From: Alphaproteobacteria bacterium
GTDB lineage: Bacteria > Pseudomonadota > Alphaproteobacteria > Ferrovibrionales > Ferrovibrionaceae
Direction: 5' to 3'
Length of the DNA: 64,000 bases
Assembly: GCA_947473805.1 (NCBI GenBank)
Contig: CANJGB010000004.1
Coordinates: 62,001-126,000 of the forward strand
Shown: positions 53,244-63,329 of the stretch, piece after piece
How positions within the stretch are numbered: the stretch's first letter is position 1
How the letters are laid out: every line of letters begins with the position of its first letter
The notes under the pieces: model-generated
Seen by the model: only the letters and a program-made list of their open reading frames with translations
What the model was told of the DNA's origin: nothing
Database searches by the model: none
Translations under genes and position numbers: made by a program

Positions 53244-54461
53244 ATGACGGTACGAACGGGGTGGCGTTCGCCAACGGTGGTGTTGCTCGCCGGGAGCCTC
53301 ATCATCGTGCTGGGCATGGGCATTCGTGCCAGTTTTGGGATCTTCCAGCGGCCAATGATCGCCGACCTCGGCTGGAGCCGCGAGGCTTTTGCGCTTGCCA
53401 TCGCCCTGCAGCAAATTCTCTGGGGCGTGATGCAACCGGTGCTCGGTGCCGTGGCCGACAAGTTCGGCACTGCCCGGGTCGTGATCGCGTCCGCGCTGAT
53501 GTACACGGGCGGCTTGCTGCTCATGGGCTATGGCGGGAGCCTGCTCACCTTCGACATTGGCGCCGGCTTCATGGTCGGCTTCGGCATTGCCGGTACCGGC
53601 TTCGGCGTCGTTATGGCCGCCATTGCGCGGGCCTTCCCGCCCGAGCGGCGCAGCCTTGTGTTCGGCATCGGCACTGCTGCCGGCTCGCTGGGCCAATTGA
53701 CCATGATCCCGCTGGGCCAAGCCTTTATCGACCTGCATGGCTGGTCGATGGCTTTGGGCCTTTTCGCCGTCATCGCTTTGCTCGTCATTCCGCTGTCGGC
53801 GCCCATCCGCGGCAAGCCCGAAGTCGAGAATGGCCCCGACCAGCCCCTGGGAGTCGCGCTGCGCGAGGCCGCGACCCATCGGGGCTTCCTGATGCTGGCA
53901 GCCGGCTACTTCGTGTGCGGTTTCCAGATCGCCTTCATGACCGCGCACTTTCCGGCCTACCTGGTCGACAACGGCCTGTCGCCAGCGATTGGCGCCACGG
54001 CCCTGGCCCTGGTCGGCGGGTTCAACATCATCGGCTCGTTCACTGCCGGCGTGCTGGGCCAGAAGCGGCGCAAGAAGTACCTGCTGTCGTGGATCTACCT
54101 GGCGCGGGCCATCGCGGTTACGGCGTTCATGGTGATCCCGCTGTCGGGCGCGTCGGCGCTGGTCTTTTCTGCGGTGATGGGTCTGTTCTGGCTCTCGACC
54201 GTCCCCCTGACAACGGGCCTGGTCGGGCAGATTTTCGGCCTGCGCTATCTCGCGACGCTGTCCGGCCTGGTATTCTTTAGCCACCAGGTGGGCAGCTTTC
54301 TCGGCGTCTGGCTCGGCGGGCTGCTGTTCGACCTTACCGGATCGTACAATGTCGTGTGGTGGCTCGGCGTCGTGCTGGCCCTGATGGCCGCGGCGATCAA
54401 CCTGCCCATCGACGATCGCACACTACGTCGCGATGCGCGCCCGGCAGCGGTGGGTGCATGA
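53244..54461 (+). CDS. MFS transporter
   Basis: The 405-residue protein has 12 predicted membrane helices arranged 6+6 around a central charged loop (APIRGKPEVENGPDQPLG). GIFQRPMIADLGWSREAFALAIALQQILWG and GAVADKFGTARVV (the loop 2-3 motif) match the oxalate/formate-antiporter-like branch of the major facilitator superfamily. GAGGAGG precedes the ATG. It overlaps the following FlK-like gene by ATGA. Substrate unknown; a carboxylate is a reasonable guess from the branch. Confidence 0.9.
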   Translation: MTVRTGWRSPTVVLLAGSLIIVLGMGIRASFGIFQRPMIADLGWSREAFALAIALQQILWGVMQPVLGAVADKFGTARVVIASALMYTGGLLLMGYGGSLLTFDIGAGFMVGFGIAGTGFGVVMAAIARAFPPERRSLVFGIGTAAGSLGQLTMIPLGQAFIDLHGWSMALGLFAVIALLVIPLSAPIRGKPEVENGPDQPLGVALREAATHRGFLMLAAGYFVCGFQIAFMTAHFPAYLVDNGLSPAIGATALALVGGFNIIGSFTAGVLGQKRRKKYLLSWIYLARAIAVTAFMVIPLSGASALVFSAVMGLFWLSTVPLTTGLVGQIFGLRYLATLSGLVFFSHQVGSFLGVWLGGLLFDLTGSYNVVWWLGVVLALMAAAINLPIDDRTLRRDARPAAVGA

Positions 54462-54898
54462 GACCGTCGCTCATCGTCGGGCTCAGTCACGTTCACCGGT
54501 TCACCGTAACCGGCGCCAAGACCGTGCCGGCACTGTATCCCGAGGCTGAGGAGTTTCGCTCGATGCCGGCGGTTTTCGCCACCGGTTTCATGGTCGGCCT
54601 GTTCGAATGGGCCTGTATCGAACTTCTGAAGCCTCATCTCGATCCGGGTGAGGGCAGCCTGGGCACGGCGGTCGACTTTTCCCACGTTGCCGCCACACCG
54701 CCGGGCCTCACCATTGCCGTAACCGCGACTTGCAACAAGATAGAGGGGCGCAGTGTCGAGTTCCGCGTCAGCGGTCATGACGGACTGGACATGATAGGTG
54801 AAGGGACTCATCGTCGCGCAATCGTGGCGTGGGACAGGTTCACGCCACGTGTCGCCGACAAGCTGGGCCGGGCGAAGGCTGCGGGCCTTATTCTTTGA
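54458..54898 (+). CDS. FlK-like hotdog thioesterase
   Basis: The 146-residue protein has the layout of fluoroacetyl-CoA-thioesterase (FlK)-like proteins: HRFTVTGAKTVPALYPEAEEF, MPAVFATGFMVGLFEWACIE with the active-site Glu, SLGTAVDFSHVAATPPG with the His, and RRAIVAWDRF at the end. Most relatives act on unknown acyl-CoAs rather than fluoroacetyl-CoA. It is coupled to the MFS transporter by ATGA and lies 12 bases before the glutathione reductase gene. Confidence 0.85.
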   Translation: MRPSLIVGLSHVHRFTVTGAKTVPALYPEAEEFRSMPAVFATGFMVGLFEWACIELLKPHLDPGEGSLGTAVDFSHVAATPPGLTIAVTATCNKIEGRSVEFRVSGHDGLDMIGEGTHRRAIVAWDRFTPRVADKLGRAKAAGLIL

Positions 54899-54910
54899 AC
54901 TGGTGAGCTG

Positions 54911-56269
54911 ATGTCCAAATACGATTACGACCTGTTTATCATCGGCGGCGGTTCCGGTGGCGTGCGCGCCGGTCGCATTTCCGCCGGATACGGCGCCAAG
55001 GTGGCGGTGGCCGAGGAGTATAGATACGGCGGCACCTGTGTGATCCGCGGCTGCGTGCCGAAAAAGCTGCTGGCCTACGGCGCCGACTTCCACGAGGCGT
55101 TCGAGGATGCCGTCGGCTTCGGCTGGACGATCACGGGCGCCGAGTTCTCCTGGCCCCGGCTCATCGCCAACAAGGACCGGGAAATTACCCGGCTCGAAGG
55201 CATCTACCGCAAGCTGCTGACAGGGCCGGGCTGCGAAATATTTGATGGCCGCGCGGTTCTGGCCGACGCCCATACCGTCCAGATCAACGGCCGCACTGTT
55301 ACGGCCGAGACCGTAGTCGTTGCGACAGGCGGCGCGCCAACCAAGCCGGACATTCCCGGGGGCGACCTGTTGATCACGTCGAACGAGGCGTTCCAACTGC
55401 CCGACCTGCCGAAACGCGTCGTGGTGATCGGCGGCGGTTACATCGCCTGCGAGTTCGCCGGCATCTTTAACGGCTTCGGTGCGAAGACGGTGCAGCTCTA
55501 CCGCGGCGGCCAGGTGCTGCGCGGCTTCGACGACGATATACGCGAGCATCTCGCCGTCGAGATGCGCAAGAAGGGCATCGACCTCCGGGTCGGCGTCGAT
55601 GTCGTGAACGTGTCCCGAAAGGGCAATGCGCTTGAATTGAAGCTGACCGACGGCACGTCGCTCGAGGCCGATGCGGCCATGGCGGCAACCGGCCGGCGGC
55701 CCAACACATCAGGCCTGGGTCTTGAGGCCCTTGGCGTCGCGCTCGACGCCGGCGCCGCGGTGAAAGTCGATGAGTGGTCGCGCACGTCGGTGGCGAACAT
55801 CTATGCCATTGGTGACGTAACCAACCGGATCAACCTGACGCCCGTGGCCCTCCACGAAGGGCATTGCCTGGCTGATACCATGTACGGCAAGCGACCCCGC
55901 AAACCCAACCACGAGGCCGTGGCCTCCGCCGTGTTCAGCCATCCGAACGTGGCTGTCGTCGGCCTCTCGGAACAGCAGGCGCGGCGCGACTTCGCAGCCA
56001 TCGATATCTACCGTTCCTCATTCACACCTCTCAAGCACACCCTGTCGGGGCGGCGGGAAAGGTCCCTCATGAAGCTGGTGGTCGATCGGGCGACGGACCG
56101 CGTCCTCGGCGCTCATATGGTCGGTGCAGACGCGCCAGAAATCATCCAGGGCCTGGCCATTGTCGTGAAGGCAGGGCTGACCAAGGCCCAGGTTGATGCA
56201 ACGATTGGCATCCATCCCACGTCCGCAGAAGAGTTTGTCACCATGCGGACGCCGGTTGTCGCGTCTTAG
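54911..56269 (+). CDS. gor: Glutathione-disulfide reductase
   Basis: The 452-residue flavoenzyme regenerates reduced glutathione with NADPH. FAD motif IIGGGSGGVRAGRISA, redox disulfide GGTCVIRGCVPKKLL, NADP-binding IGGGYIACEFAGIFNGFGAKTVQLYRG with the downstream Arg, YAIGDVTNRINLTPVA, and the C-terminal HPTSAEEFVTM with the catalytic His-Glu pair are all present. It belongs to the plant/proteobacterial Gor branch. Together with the nearby glutathione peroxidase it suggests a local thiol-redox theme. Confidence 0.96.
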   Translation: MSKYDYDLFIIGGGSGGVRAGRISAGYGAKVAVAEEYRYGGTCVIRGCVPKKLLAYGADFHEAFEDAVGFGWTITGAEFSWPRLIANKDREITRLEGIYRKLLTGPGCEIFDGRAVLADAHTVQINGRTVTAETVVVATGGAPTKPDIPGGDLLITSNEAFQLPDLPKRVVVIGGGYIACEFAGIFNGFGAKTVQLYRGGQVLRGFDDDIREHLAVEMRKKGIDLRVGVDVVNVSRKGNALELKLTDGTSLEADAAMAATGRRPNTSGLGLEALGVALDAGAAVKVDEWSRTSVANIYAIGDVTNRINLTPVALHEGHCLADTMYGKRPRKPNHEAVASAVFSHPNVAVVGLSEQQARRDFAAIDIYRSSFTPLKHTLSGRRERSLMKLVVDRATDRVLGAHMVGADAPEIIQGLAIVVKAGLTKAQVDATIGIHPTSAEEFVTMRTPVVAS

Positions 56270-56300
56270 GAGACGTCGCCAACGGGCCGAGTCGACTTTC

Positions 56301-56328
56301 TTGGACCGGTTAAGCGCGGTTGTATAAT
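56301..56328 (+). promoter_or_regulatory. Strong sigma-70-like promoter of the polysaccharide outer-membrane gene
   Basis: TTGGAC (56301-56306), 16-base spacer, perfect TATAAT (56323-56328). It would give an unusually long leader of about 170-245 bases before the 56582 gene. Confidence 0.6.
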
Positions 56329-56361
56329 TTCACTATTTGGTAAAGTGGCGCGCGAGATGCC

Positions 56362-56384
56362 CCAAATTGGCGCATTAAATTTGG
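56362..56384. promoter_or_regulatory. Inverted repeat in the 5' leader (CCAAATT...AATTTGG)
   Basis: A perfect 7-bp inverted repeat with a 9-base centre lies 34 bases after the predicted -10 element, in an AT-rich stretch. Position and symmetry suit an operator for a dimeric regulator. Confidence 0.4.
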
Positions 56385-56409
56385 AGGAATGCCAAAAGAC
56401 TGAATTTCT

Positions 56410-56425
56410 GTGGCATATCTGCCAC
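56410..56425. promoter_or_regulatory. Second inverted repeat in the leader (GTGGCA-TATC-TGCCAC)
   Basis: A 6-bp perfect stem with a 4-base loop in the same leader. It could be a second protein site or an RNA hairpin. Confidence 0.35.
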
Positions 56426-56581
56426 TTAACCCGCTTGCTCGTTGATCCAACGGCTGAATTCTCTTTCCCCGATGATAGCAATCGCTAAAATAGCGCAATA
56501 AGGGGATGCGATCCGATAATTATAAAGTCCTTCAAGGCGCAGGACCTTTCTGGCCTTTCGGTTTTCGCGCTGGCATCAGTT

Positions 56582-57832
56582 GTGTGTGGTGCTGTGTCTG
56601 CGCAGGGTCTCGACCCGTTTGCAGCGCCGCCGGAATCTCCGGTGCGCGACCGGGCAGTCCCGACGCGCGACTCAGAAAGCTTCGTGCCTTACGGCGCGCG
56701 CGTCAGGTCGTTCAAGCTGTTCCCGAAGGCGGAACTGTCTGGCGTCTACAACTCGAACGTCTACGCGACCCAAACGAACGAGGTTGATGACTTCATCACG
56801 CTCATCAATCCGGGCGTCACGCTGGAATCCGATTTCAGCCTCCATTTCCTTAGCCTGTCGGCCACCGGCCTCGTTGGCCGCTATGCTGACAACAGCGCGG
56901 AAGACTTCGCGGACTATGGTGTGAACGCCACGGGCGTTCTGGATCTGCCCTCGCTCGGCAAATCGAACCTGTTCAGCCGTCTTGCGTACAACCGTCTGCA
57001 CGAAGACCGCGGCTCGCCGAACGCGGTCAATGGCGTGGAGCCGACCGAGTATTCGCTGACGACGGGCCAGTTGGGTTTCCTGTACAAGCCCAATCGGCTG
57101 TCGGCTTCACTCGTTGGCAATGCCAATCACTACAACTATGACGACGTTGCGACCTCGACTGGCGTGGCCGTCAACAACGATGACCGTGACCGCGACGAGT
57201 TCAGCCAGGTGCTGCGCGTCGGCTACGAGTTCGTGCCGGGCTACGAGGGCTTCGTCCGTGGCGCGCTGCGCCAGGTCCGCTACGACCAGACGCGCGACGA
57301 CGCCGGGTTCGCCCGCAGCAACGATGGCTATAACGCCGTTGCCGGTATCAAGATCGACTTCGGCCGCATCACTGACGTCGAGCTCTTTGGCGGCTACATG
57401 AGCACCAAGTACGACGATGCGCGGCTGCCGAGTATCGACGGTCCCTCGTTCGGCGGCGCGGTGAACTGGAACCCGATCCGTCAGGTCCATGTTCGCGGCT
57501 ATGCGCAGCGCAGCATCGAGGAAACCACGCAGGCGTCCTTCGCCGGATATCAGGCGACCACCGTCGGCCTGACCGGCGAGTACGACATGTCGCCACGTCT
57601 GGCGTTCAACGCAGGCGTCACCTACTCGAATAATGAATACCAGCGCGTTTCGACCTTCGCCGGTGCAGAGCGCGAAGAAGACGTCGTCGATTTCACCGTC
57701 GGCGCGAAATACTTCTTCTCGCGGAACTACTACGTGAACCCGTCGTATCGCTACACCAACCGTGACACCAATGTCGCCGGTTCGGACTACGATCGCAGCT
57801 TGGTCTATCTGAAGCTGGGCGTTCAGTACTAG
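56582..57832 (+). CDS. Outer-membrane beta-barrel protein of a polysaccharide export locus (BBP2-like)
   Basis: From the GTG at 56582 the protein has 416 residues of alternating strands (LFPKAELSGVYNSNVYATQTNEVDDFI, RLAYNRLHEDRG, YNAVAGIKIDFGRITDVELFGG), ending YLKLGVQY with terminal aromatic. This is the barrel family often found before wza-like genes. The GTG lies inside what looks like a signal peptide, since the frame continues upstream as KSFKAQDLSGLSVFALASVVCGAVSAQG with no ATG/GTG/TTG in frame before the stop at 56486. The real start may be a non-standard ATA/ATT, or ATG 56506 joined by a one-base frameshift near 56522-56527. The wza-like gene follows. Confidence 0.8.
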   Translation: MCGAVSAQGLDPFAAPPESPVRDRAVPTRDSESFVPYGARVRSFKLFPKAELSGVYNSNVYATQTNEVDDFITLINPGVTLESDFSLHFLSLSATGLVGRYADNSAEDFADYGVNATGVLDLPSLGKSNLFSRLAYNRLHEDRGSPNAVNGVEPTEYSLTTGQLGFLYKPNRLSASLVGNANHYNYDDVATSTGVAVNNDDRDRDEFSQVLRVGYEFVPGYEGFVRGALRQVRYDQTRDDAGFARSNDGYNAVAGIKIDFGRITDVELFGGYMSTKYDDARLPSIDGPSFGGAVNWNPIRQVHVRGYAQRSIEETTQASFAGYQATTVGLTGEYDMSPRLAFNAGVTYSNNEYQRVSTFAGAEREEDVVDFTVGAKYFFSRNYYVNPSYRYTNRDTNVAGSDYDRSLVYLKLGVQY

Positions 57833-57864
57833 GCCACAATCGCGCCGATTTCTTCTGCTATACC

Positions 57865-57894
57865 GGGCCGCATGGTGTTAAATCCATGCGGCCC
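57865..57894 (+). terminator. 11-bp perfect hairpin between the barrel gene and the wza-like gene
   Basis: GGGCCGCATGG pairs with CCATGCGGCCC around TGTTAAAT. No U-run follows, so it may protect the upstream mRNA or attenuate read-through to the export gene. Confidence 0.5.
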
Positions 57895-57923
57895 GGGTCG
57901 TTAAGTAGAAGGTGGTTTAAGGC

Positions 57924-58466
57924 ATGCTTCGCATCGCGCGCTATTTCCCGCTTTTTCTTCTTCTTTTTCTCTCCTTGGTACCTGTCGCGCAGGCGCAGGC
58001 CCCGGCAGCGTACACGCTTGGCCCGGGCGACCGGCTGCGCGTCGTCGTTTTCGGCGAGGATGATCTCTCCGGCGAGTTCGAGGTCGACGGCACCGGCTTT
58101 ATCTCGTTCAAGTTGGTCGGCCGGCTCGAGGTCGGCGGTCGCTCGCTGCAGCAGACCGAGGCGATCCTTTCACAGAGCCTGAAAAATGGCGGCTATCTGG
58201 TCGATCCGAAGATCAGCATTGAGGTTCTTAATTTCCGCCCGTTCTTCATCTTGGGCGAGGTGGAGAAGCGCGGCCAGTATCCCTACGTCAACGGCATGAC
58301 CGTCGCCAACGCGGTGGCCATTGCGGGCGGCTACACTTATCGCGCGACCAAGAACCGGGTGACGGTGCAGCGTTTCGCCGATCCGCAGAAGCGCGAGCAG
58401 ACGGCCACCGAGGACACCGCCATTCTTCCCGGTGACATAATCCGGGTGCCCGAGCGCTTCTTCTAG
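57924..58466 (+). CDS. Short Wza-like polysaccharide export protein
   Basis: The 180-residue protein has a signal peptide (LFLLLFLSLVPVAQAQA), a polysaccharide export (PES) domain (YTLGPGDRLRVVVFGEDDLSGEFEVDGTG, LVGRLEVGG) and one SLBB-like domain (FFILGEVEKRGQYPYVNGMTVANAVAIAGGYTYRATKN). No lipobox Cys and no C-terminal barrel helix are seen, so it is much shorter than E. coli Wza. It resembles the compact export proteins of alphaproteobacterial exopolysaccharide loci. The barrel protein upstream may supply the outer-membrane passage. No Wzc-like kinase is in the window. Confidence 0.88.
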   Translation: MLRIARYFPLFLLLFLSLVPVAQAQAPAAYTLGPGDRLRVVVFGEDDLSGEFEVDGTGFISFKLVGRLEVGGRSLQQTEAILSQSLKNGGYLVDPKISIEVLNFRPFFILGEVEKRGQYPYVNGMTVANAVAIAGGYTYRATKNRVTVQRFADPQKREQTATEDTAILPGDIIRVPERFF

Positions 58467-58474
58467 CCTTTGAT

Positions 58475-60566
<2,092 letters not shown>

Positions 60567-60570
<4 letters not shown>

Positions 60571-61850
60571 AACTCCCAGCGGCCGATCGAGGCCGGCAGC
60601 TCCAGCTTTCGCCACATGCCCTTGATATCGGCGACCAGCCCGTCGGACTTCACCAGGCCGGTGAGATGCTTGGCCGTAAAACCGGCATATTGTTCATGGG
60701 CCACGGCACCGATGACGCAATCGTAATTCTTGGCGGCATCAAGATTCGGCAACAGCGTCAGGCCGTATTCGTGCATCGCGTCATCGCCATAGGCGAGCGG
60801 GTCGTGCACATCGATGTGGAAGCCCCACGCCGCCAGTCCCTTGATCACGTCGGCGACCTTCGAGTTGCGCAGGTCCGGCACGTTCTCCTTGAAGGCCAGG
60901 CCCAGCACCAGGATGCGCGCCTTGTCGCCCTTGCCGTTGGCGACGATGCGCCGCGCGATCTGCTGCGTCACGTAGCCGGCCATGGTGTCGTTGATTCGCC
61001 GGCCCGCGAGTATGACCTCCGGATGATGGCCCAGGCGCTGGCTACATTCGGCGAGGTAGAACGGATCGACGCCGATGCAGTGGCCGCCAACCAGGCCTGG
61101 CGTGAATGGCAGGAAGTTCCACTTCGTGCGCGATGCCGCCAGCACGTCATACACCGACAGGTTCATGCGGTTGAAGATCATCGTCACTTCGTTCATGAAG
61201 GCGATGTTGATATCGCGTTGCGCGTTCTCAATGACCTTTGCGGCCTCGGCGGCCTTGATGCTGGCCGCGGCGAACGTGCCGCCCGTGGTGACCGTCCCGT
61301 AGATCTTTTCCAACAACGCCACGACCGCCGGCGTCTGGCCCGAGATCACCTTGGTGACACGGTCCACCGTGTGTTCGCGGTCGCCTGGATTGATGCGCTC
61401 TGGGCTGTAGCCCAGGAAGAAATCGGTGCCGCAGGTCATGCCAGACGCGGCTGCCAGGACGGGGCCGCAGATATCCTCCGTCACGCCGGGATAGACCGTG
61501 CTTTCGACCACGATCACGGCACCCTTCGCCATGATCTTGCCGACCGTTGTGCAGGCGGCGCGCAGCGCGCCGAGATCCGGATGGTTGGCCTCGTCGATCG
61601 GCGTCGGCACGGTGATGATGAAGACGTCGTTGTTTCCGACCTGTGCCGGGTCGGCCGTCAGCTTCAGGGGGCTGGCCTTGAGGCGCGCCTTGTCCACCTC
61701 ACCGGTCCGGTCGTGCCCTGAGTTCAGTTCGTCGATCCGCCGCCGGTTGATGTCCATTCCGACGGTCGGGAAGTGTTTGGCCAGGGCGACAGCCAGGGGC
61801 AGGCCGACATAGCCCAGCCCGACGACGCAAATTCTAGTTTGATCAGTCAT
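60567..61850 (-). CDS. tviB: UDP-N-acetylhexosamine dehydrogenase (TviB/WbpA-like)
   Basis: The 427-residue nucleotide-sugar dehydrogenase oxidises C6 of a UDP-sugar with two NAD. N-terminal Rossmann motif VVGLGYVGLPLAVALAKHF, VPTPIDEANHPDL, VESTVYPGVTEDICGPVLAAASG, FLGYSPERINPGDREHTV, and the active-site Cys in GGHCIGVDPFYLAECSQRLG. The SPERINPGD and HTVDRVTKVISG pattern fits the UDP-GlcNAc/UDP-GalNAc dehydrogenases of the TviB group rather than UDP-glucose dehydrogenase. It should provide uronic acids for the surface polysaccharide. Confidence 0.9.
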
Positions 61851-61915
61851 TTACCGTCCCCGCAGGCCGCGATAATTCGGGCCCCGGGGCCGCATTGTCA
61901 ACGGTTTAAGGGATG

Positions 61916-62674
61916 TCAGGTTGCGGTCATCAGCCAGCGTTGCTGGTCCTCGAGGACCAGGCAACTGAGGCGTCCGGTGGCATACGCGCCGGTATCGATC
62001 CCGATCCGGTTGGTCTTGACCTCGGCCTCGTACCGGATTGAATGGCCGTGGACCACCATGGCGCCGAAACTGCCGCCATAGGACAGGAATTCGTCGCGGA
62101 TCCACAGCAGGTCCCGTTCCTGCTGTTGCTCCAGCGCCACCTTCGGCTTCAGGCCGGCATGGACGAAAAGGTAGTCGCCCTCGCAGTGCGTCAGCGGAAG
62201 GTCTCCCATCCAGGCCAGATGGCGCCGCGGAACTGCCTCGGCCAGCTTCTGCCGCAAATCCTCGAACGCCGCGTCGGTGGTCGGAACACGGTCGAGCTTG
62301 AGACCATAGCTCAGAATGGTTTCAAGGCCGCCGAAACTCAGCCAGTCCGTCCCTACATCTTCGCCGGCCAGGAAATCGAGCAGCACGGCCTCGTGATTGC
62401 CCCGCAGGCAGACGAGGCCGCAATCGGCCGGCATCCAATTGATCAGCGCCTCCACGACGCCCCTGGAGTCTGGGCCGCGGTCGATAAAATCGCCGAGGAA
62501 CACCACGATCTTCTCTTTGTCGGGATGCGTCCGGGCATCGGCCTCGATCATCGTCTGCGCCTTATTCAGCAGGTCGGCACGGCCATGCACGTCGCCCACC
62601 GCGTAGACCCTGCGGCCGGCAGATATCTGTGGCAGCTTCGCACTGCGGAACAGGCCGGCAAGGCGCGAGATCAT
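61916..62674 (-). CDS. Calcineurin-like serine/threonine protein phosphatase
   Basis: The 252-residue metallophosphatase has all five family blocks: GDVHGRADLL, GDFIDRGPDS, RGNHEAVLL, LTHCEG with YLFVHAGL and VVHGHSIR, plus a late IGIDTGAYATGRLSCLVLE. It resembles bacterial PrpA/ApaH-like PPP phosphatases. ATG 62674 is chosen because conservation begins soon after; an in-frame ATG further upstream lies inside rfbC. It sits 16 bases after rfbC. Similar phosphatases are often found in exopolysaccharide loci. Confidence 0.9.
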   Translation of the reverse strand: MISRLAGLFRSAKLPQISAGRRVYAVGDVHGRADLLNKAQTMIEADARTHPDKEKIVVFLGDFIDRGPDSRGVVEALINWMPADCGLVCLRGNHEAVLLDFLAGEDVGTDWLSFGGLETILSYGLKLDRVPTTDAAFEDLRQKLAEAVPRRHLAWMGDLPLTHCEGDYLFVHAGLKPKVALEQQQERDLLWIRDEFLSYGGSFGAMVVHGHSIRYEAEVKTNRIGIDTGAYATGRLSCLVLEDQQRWLMTAT

Positions 62675-62690
62675 CGGCGGGCCGCTGCCA

Positions 62691-63257
62691 TCAGGCCGTG
62701 CCGGCGGGGAAGGGGGCGCCCACATCGGCCAGCAGCGGCAGGTTCTGGTCCAGCACCTTCACGACGGCCTCGGTTGCATCGACCGGCCAGGCGATTGCCA
62801 ATGCCGGGTCGTTCCACCGGACACCGCGTTCATGGCTTGGAGCGTAGTTCGCGGTCATCTTGTAGGTCACCAGTGTCGCCTCGCTGAGGGTGCAGAACCC
62901 GTGGGCGAAGCCCGGCGGCACCCACATCGCCTCGCCGTGCTCGGCCGACAGCACGGCAGAGACGTGCCGGCCATAAGTAGGTGAGTCTTGGCGCAAATCC
63001 AGCGCGACGTCGAACACCGCGCCGGCCGCGACCGCGACCAGCTTGCCTTGGGCGTGGGGCGGCGCCTGAAAGTGCAGGCCGCGGATGGTACCCCGGCGAT
63101 GCGAGAAGGCAGCGTTGTCCTGCACGAAGGCGGCATCCAGCCCGGCGGCGGCGAAGCGCTCGCGGTGCCAGGTCTCCGCCAGCCAGCCGCGGTCGTCGGC
63201 AAAGCGTCGCGGGACGAACAGCCTGACGGCCGGAATGGCGGTTTCGACGATGTCCAT
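62691..63257 (-). CDS. rfbC: dTDP-4-dehydrorhamnose 3,5-epimerase family protein
   Basis: The 188-residue cupin has the RmlC blocks DDRGWLAETWHRERFAAAG, FVQDNAAFSHRRGTIRGLHFQAPP with the catalytic His, GAVFDVALDLRQDSPTYGRH, WVPPGFAHGFCTLSE and YKMTANYAPSHERGVRWNDP with the Tyr. It epimerises the keto-sugar on the way to dTDP-L-rhamnose. rfbA, rfbB and rfbD are not in the window, so they must be elsewhere, or the enzyme may act on another keto-sugar. Confidence 0.93.
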   Translation of the reverse strand: MDIVETAIPAVRLFVPRRFADDRGWLAETWHRERFAAAGLDAAFVQDNAAFSHRRGTIRGLHFQAPPHAQGKLVAVAAGAVFDVALDLRQDSPTYGRHVSAVLSAEHGEAMWVPPGFAHGFCTLSEATLVTYKMTANYAPSHERGVRWNDPALAIAWPVDATEAVVKVLDQNLPLLADVGAPFPAGTA

Positions 63258-63311
63258 GGGTACCCGGAAAATGGCGCCGGGGACCCTAGCAACCGCCCGG
63301 TGGGCGGATCA

Positions 63312-63329
63312 AGCCCGATAGAGCGGGCT
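63312..63329 (-). terminator. Short hairpin at the end of the cyclase gene
   Basis: AGCCCG and CGGGCT pair around a 6-base loop; the stem overlaps the cyclase stop codon. No U-run is visible on the minus strand. Confidence 0.35.
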
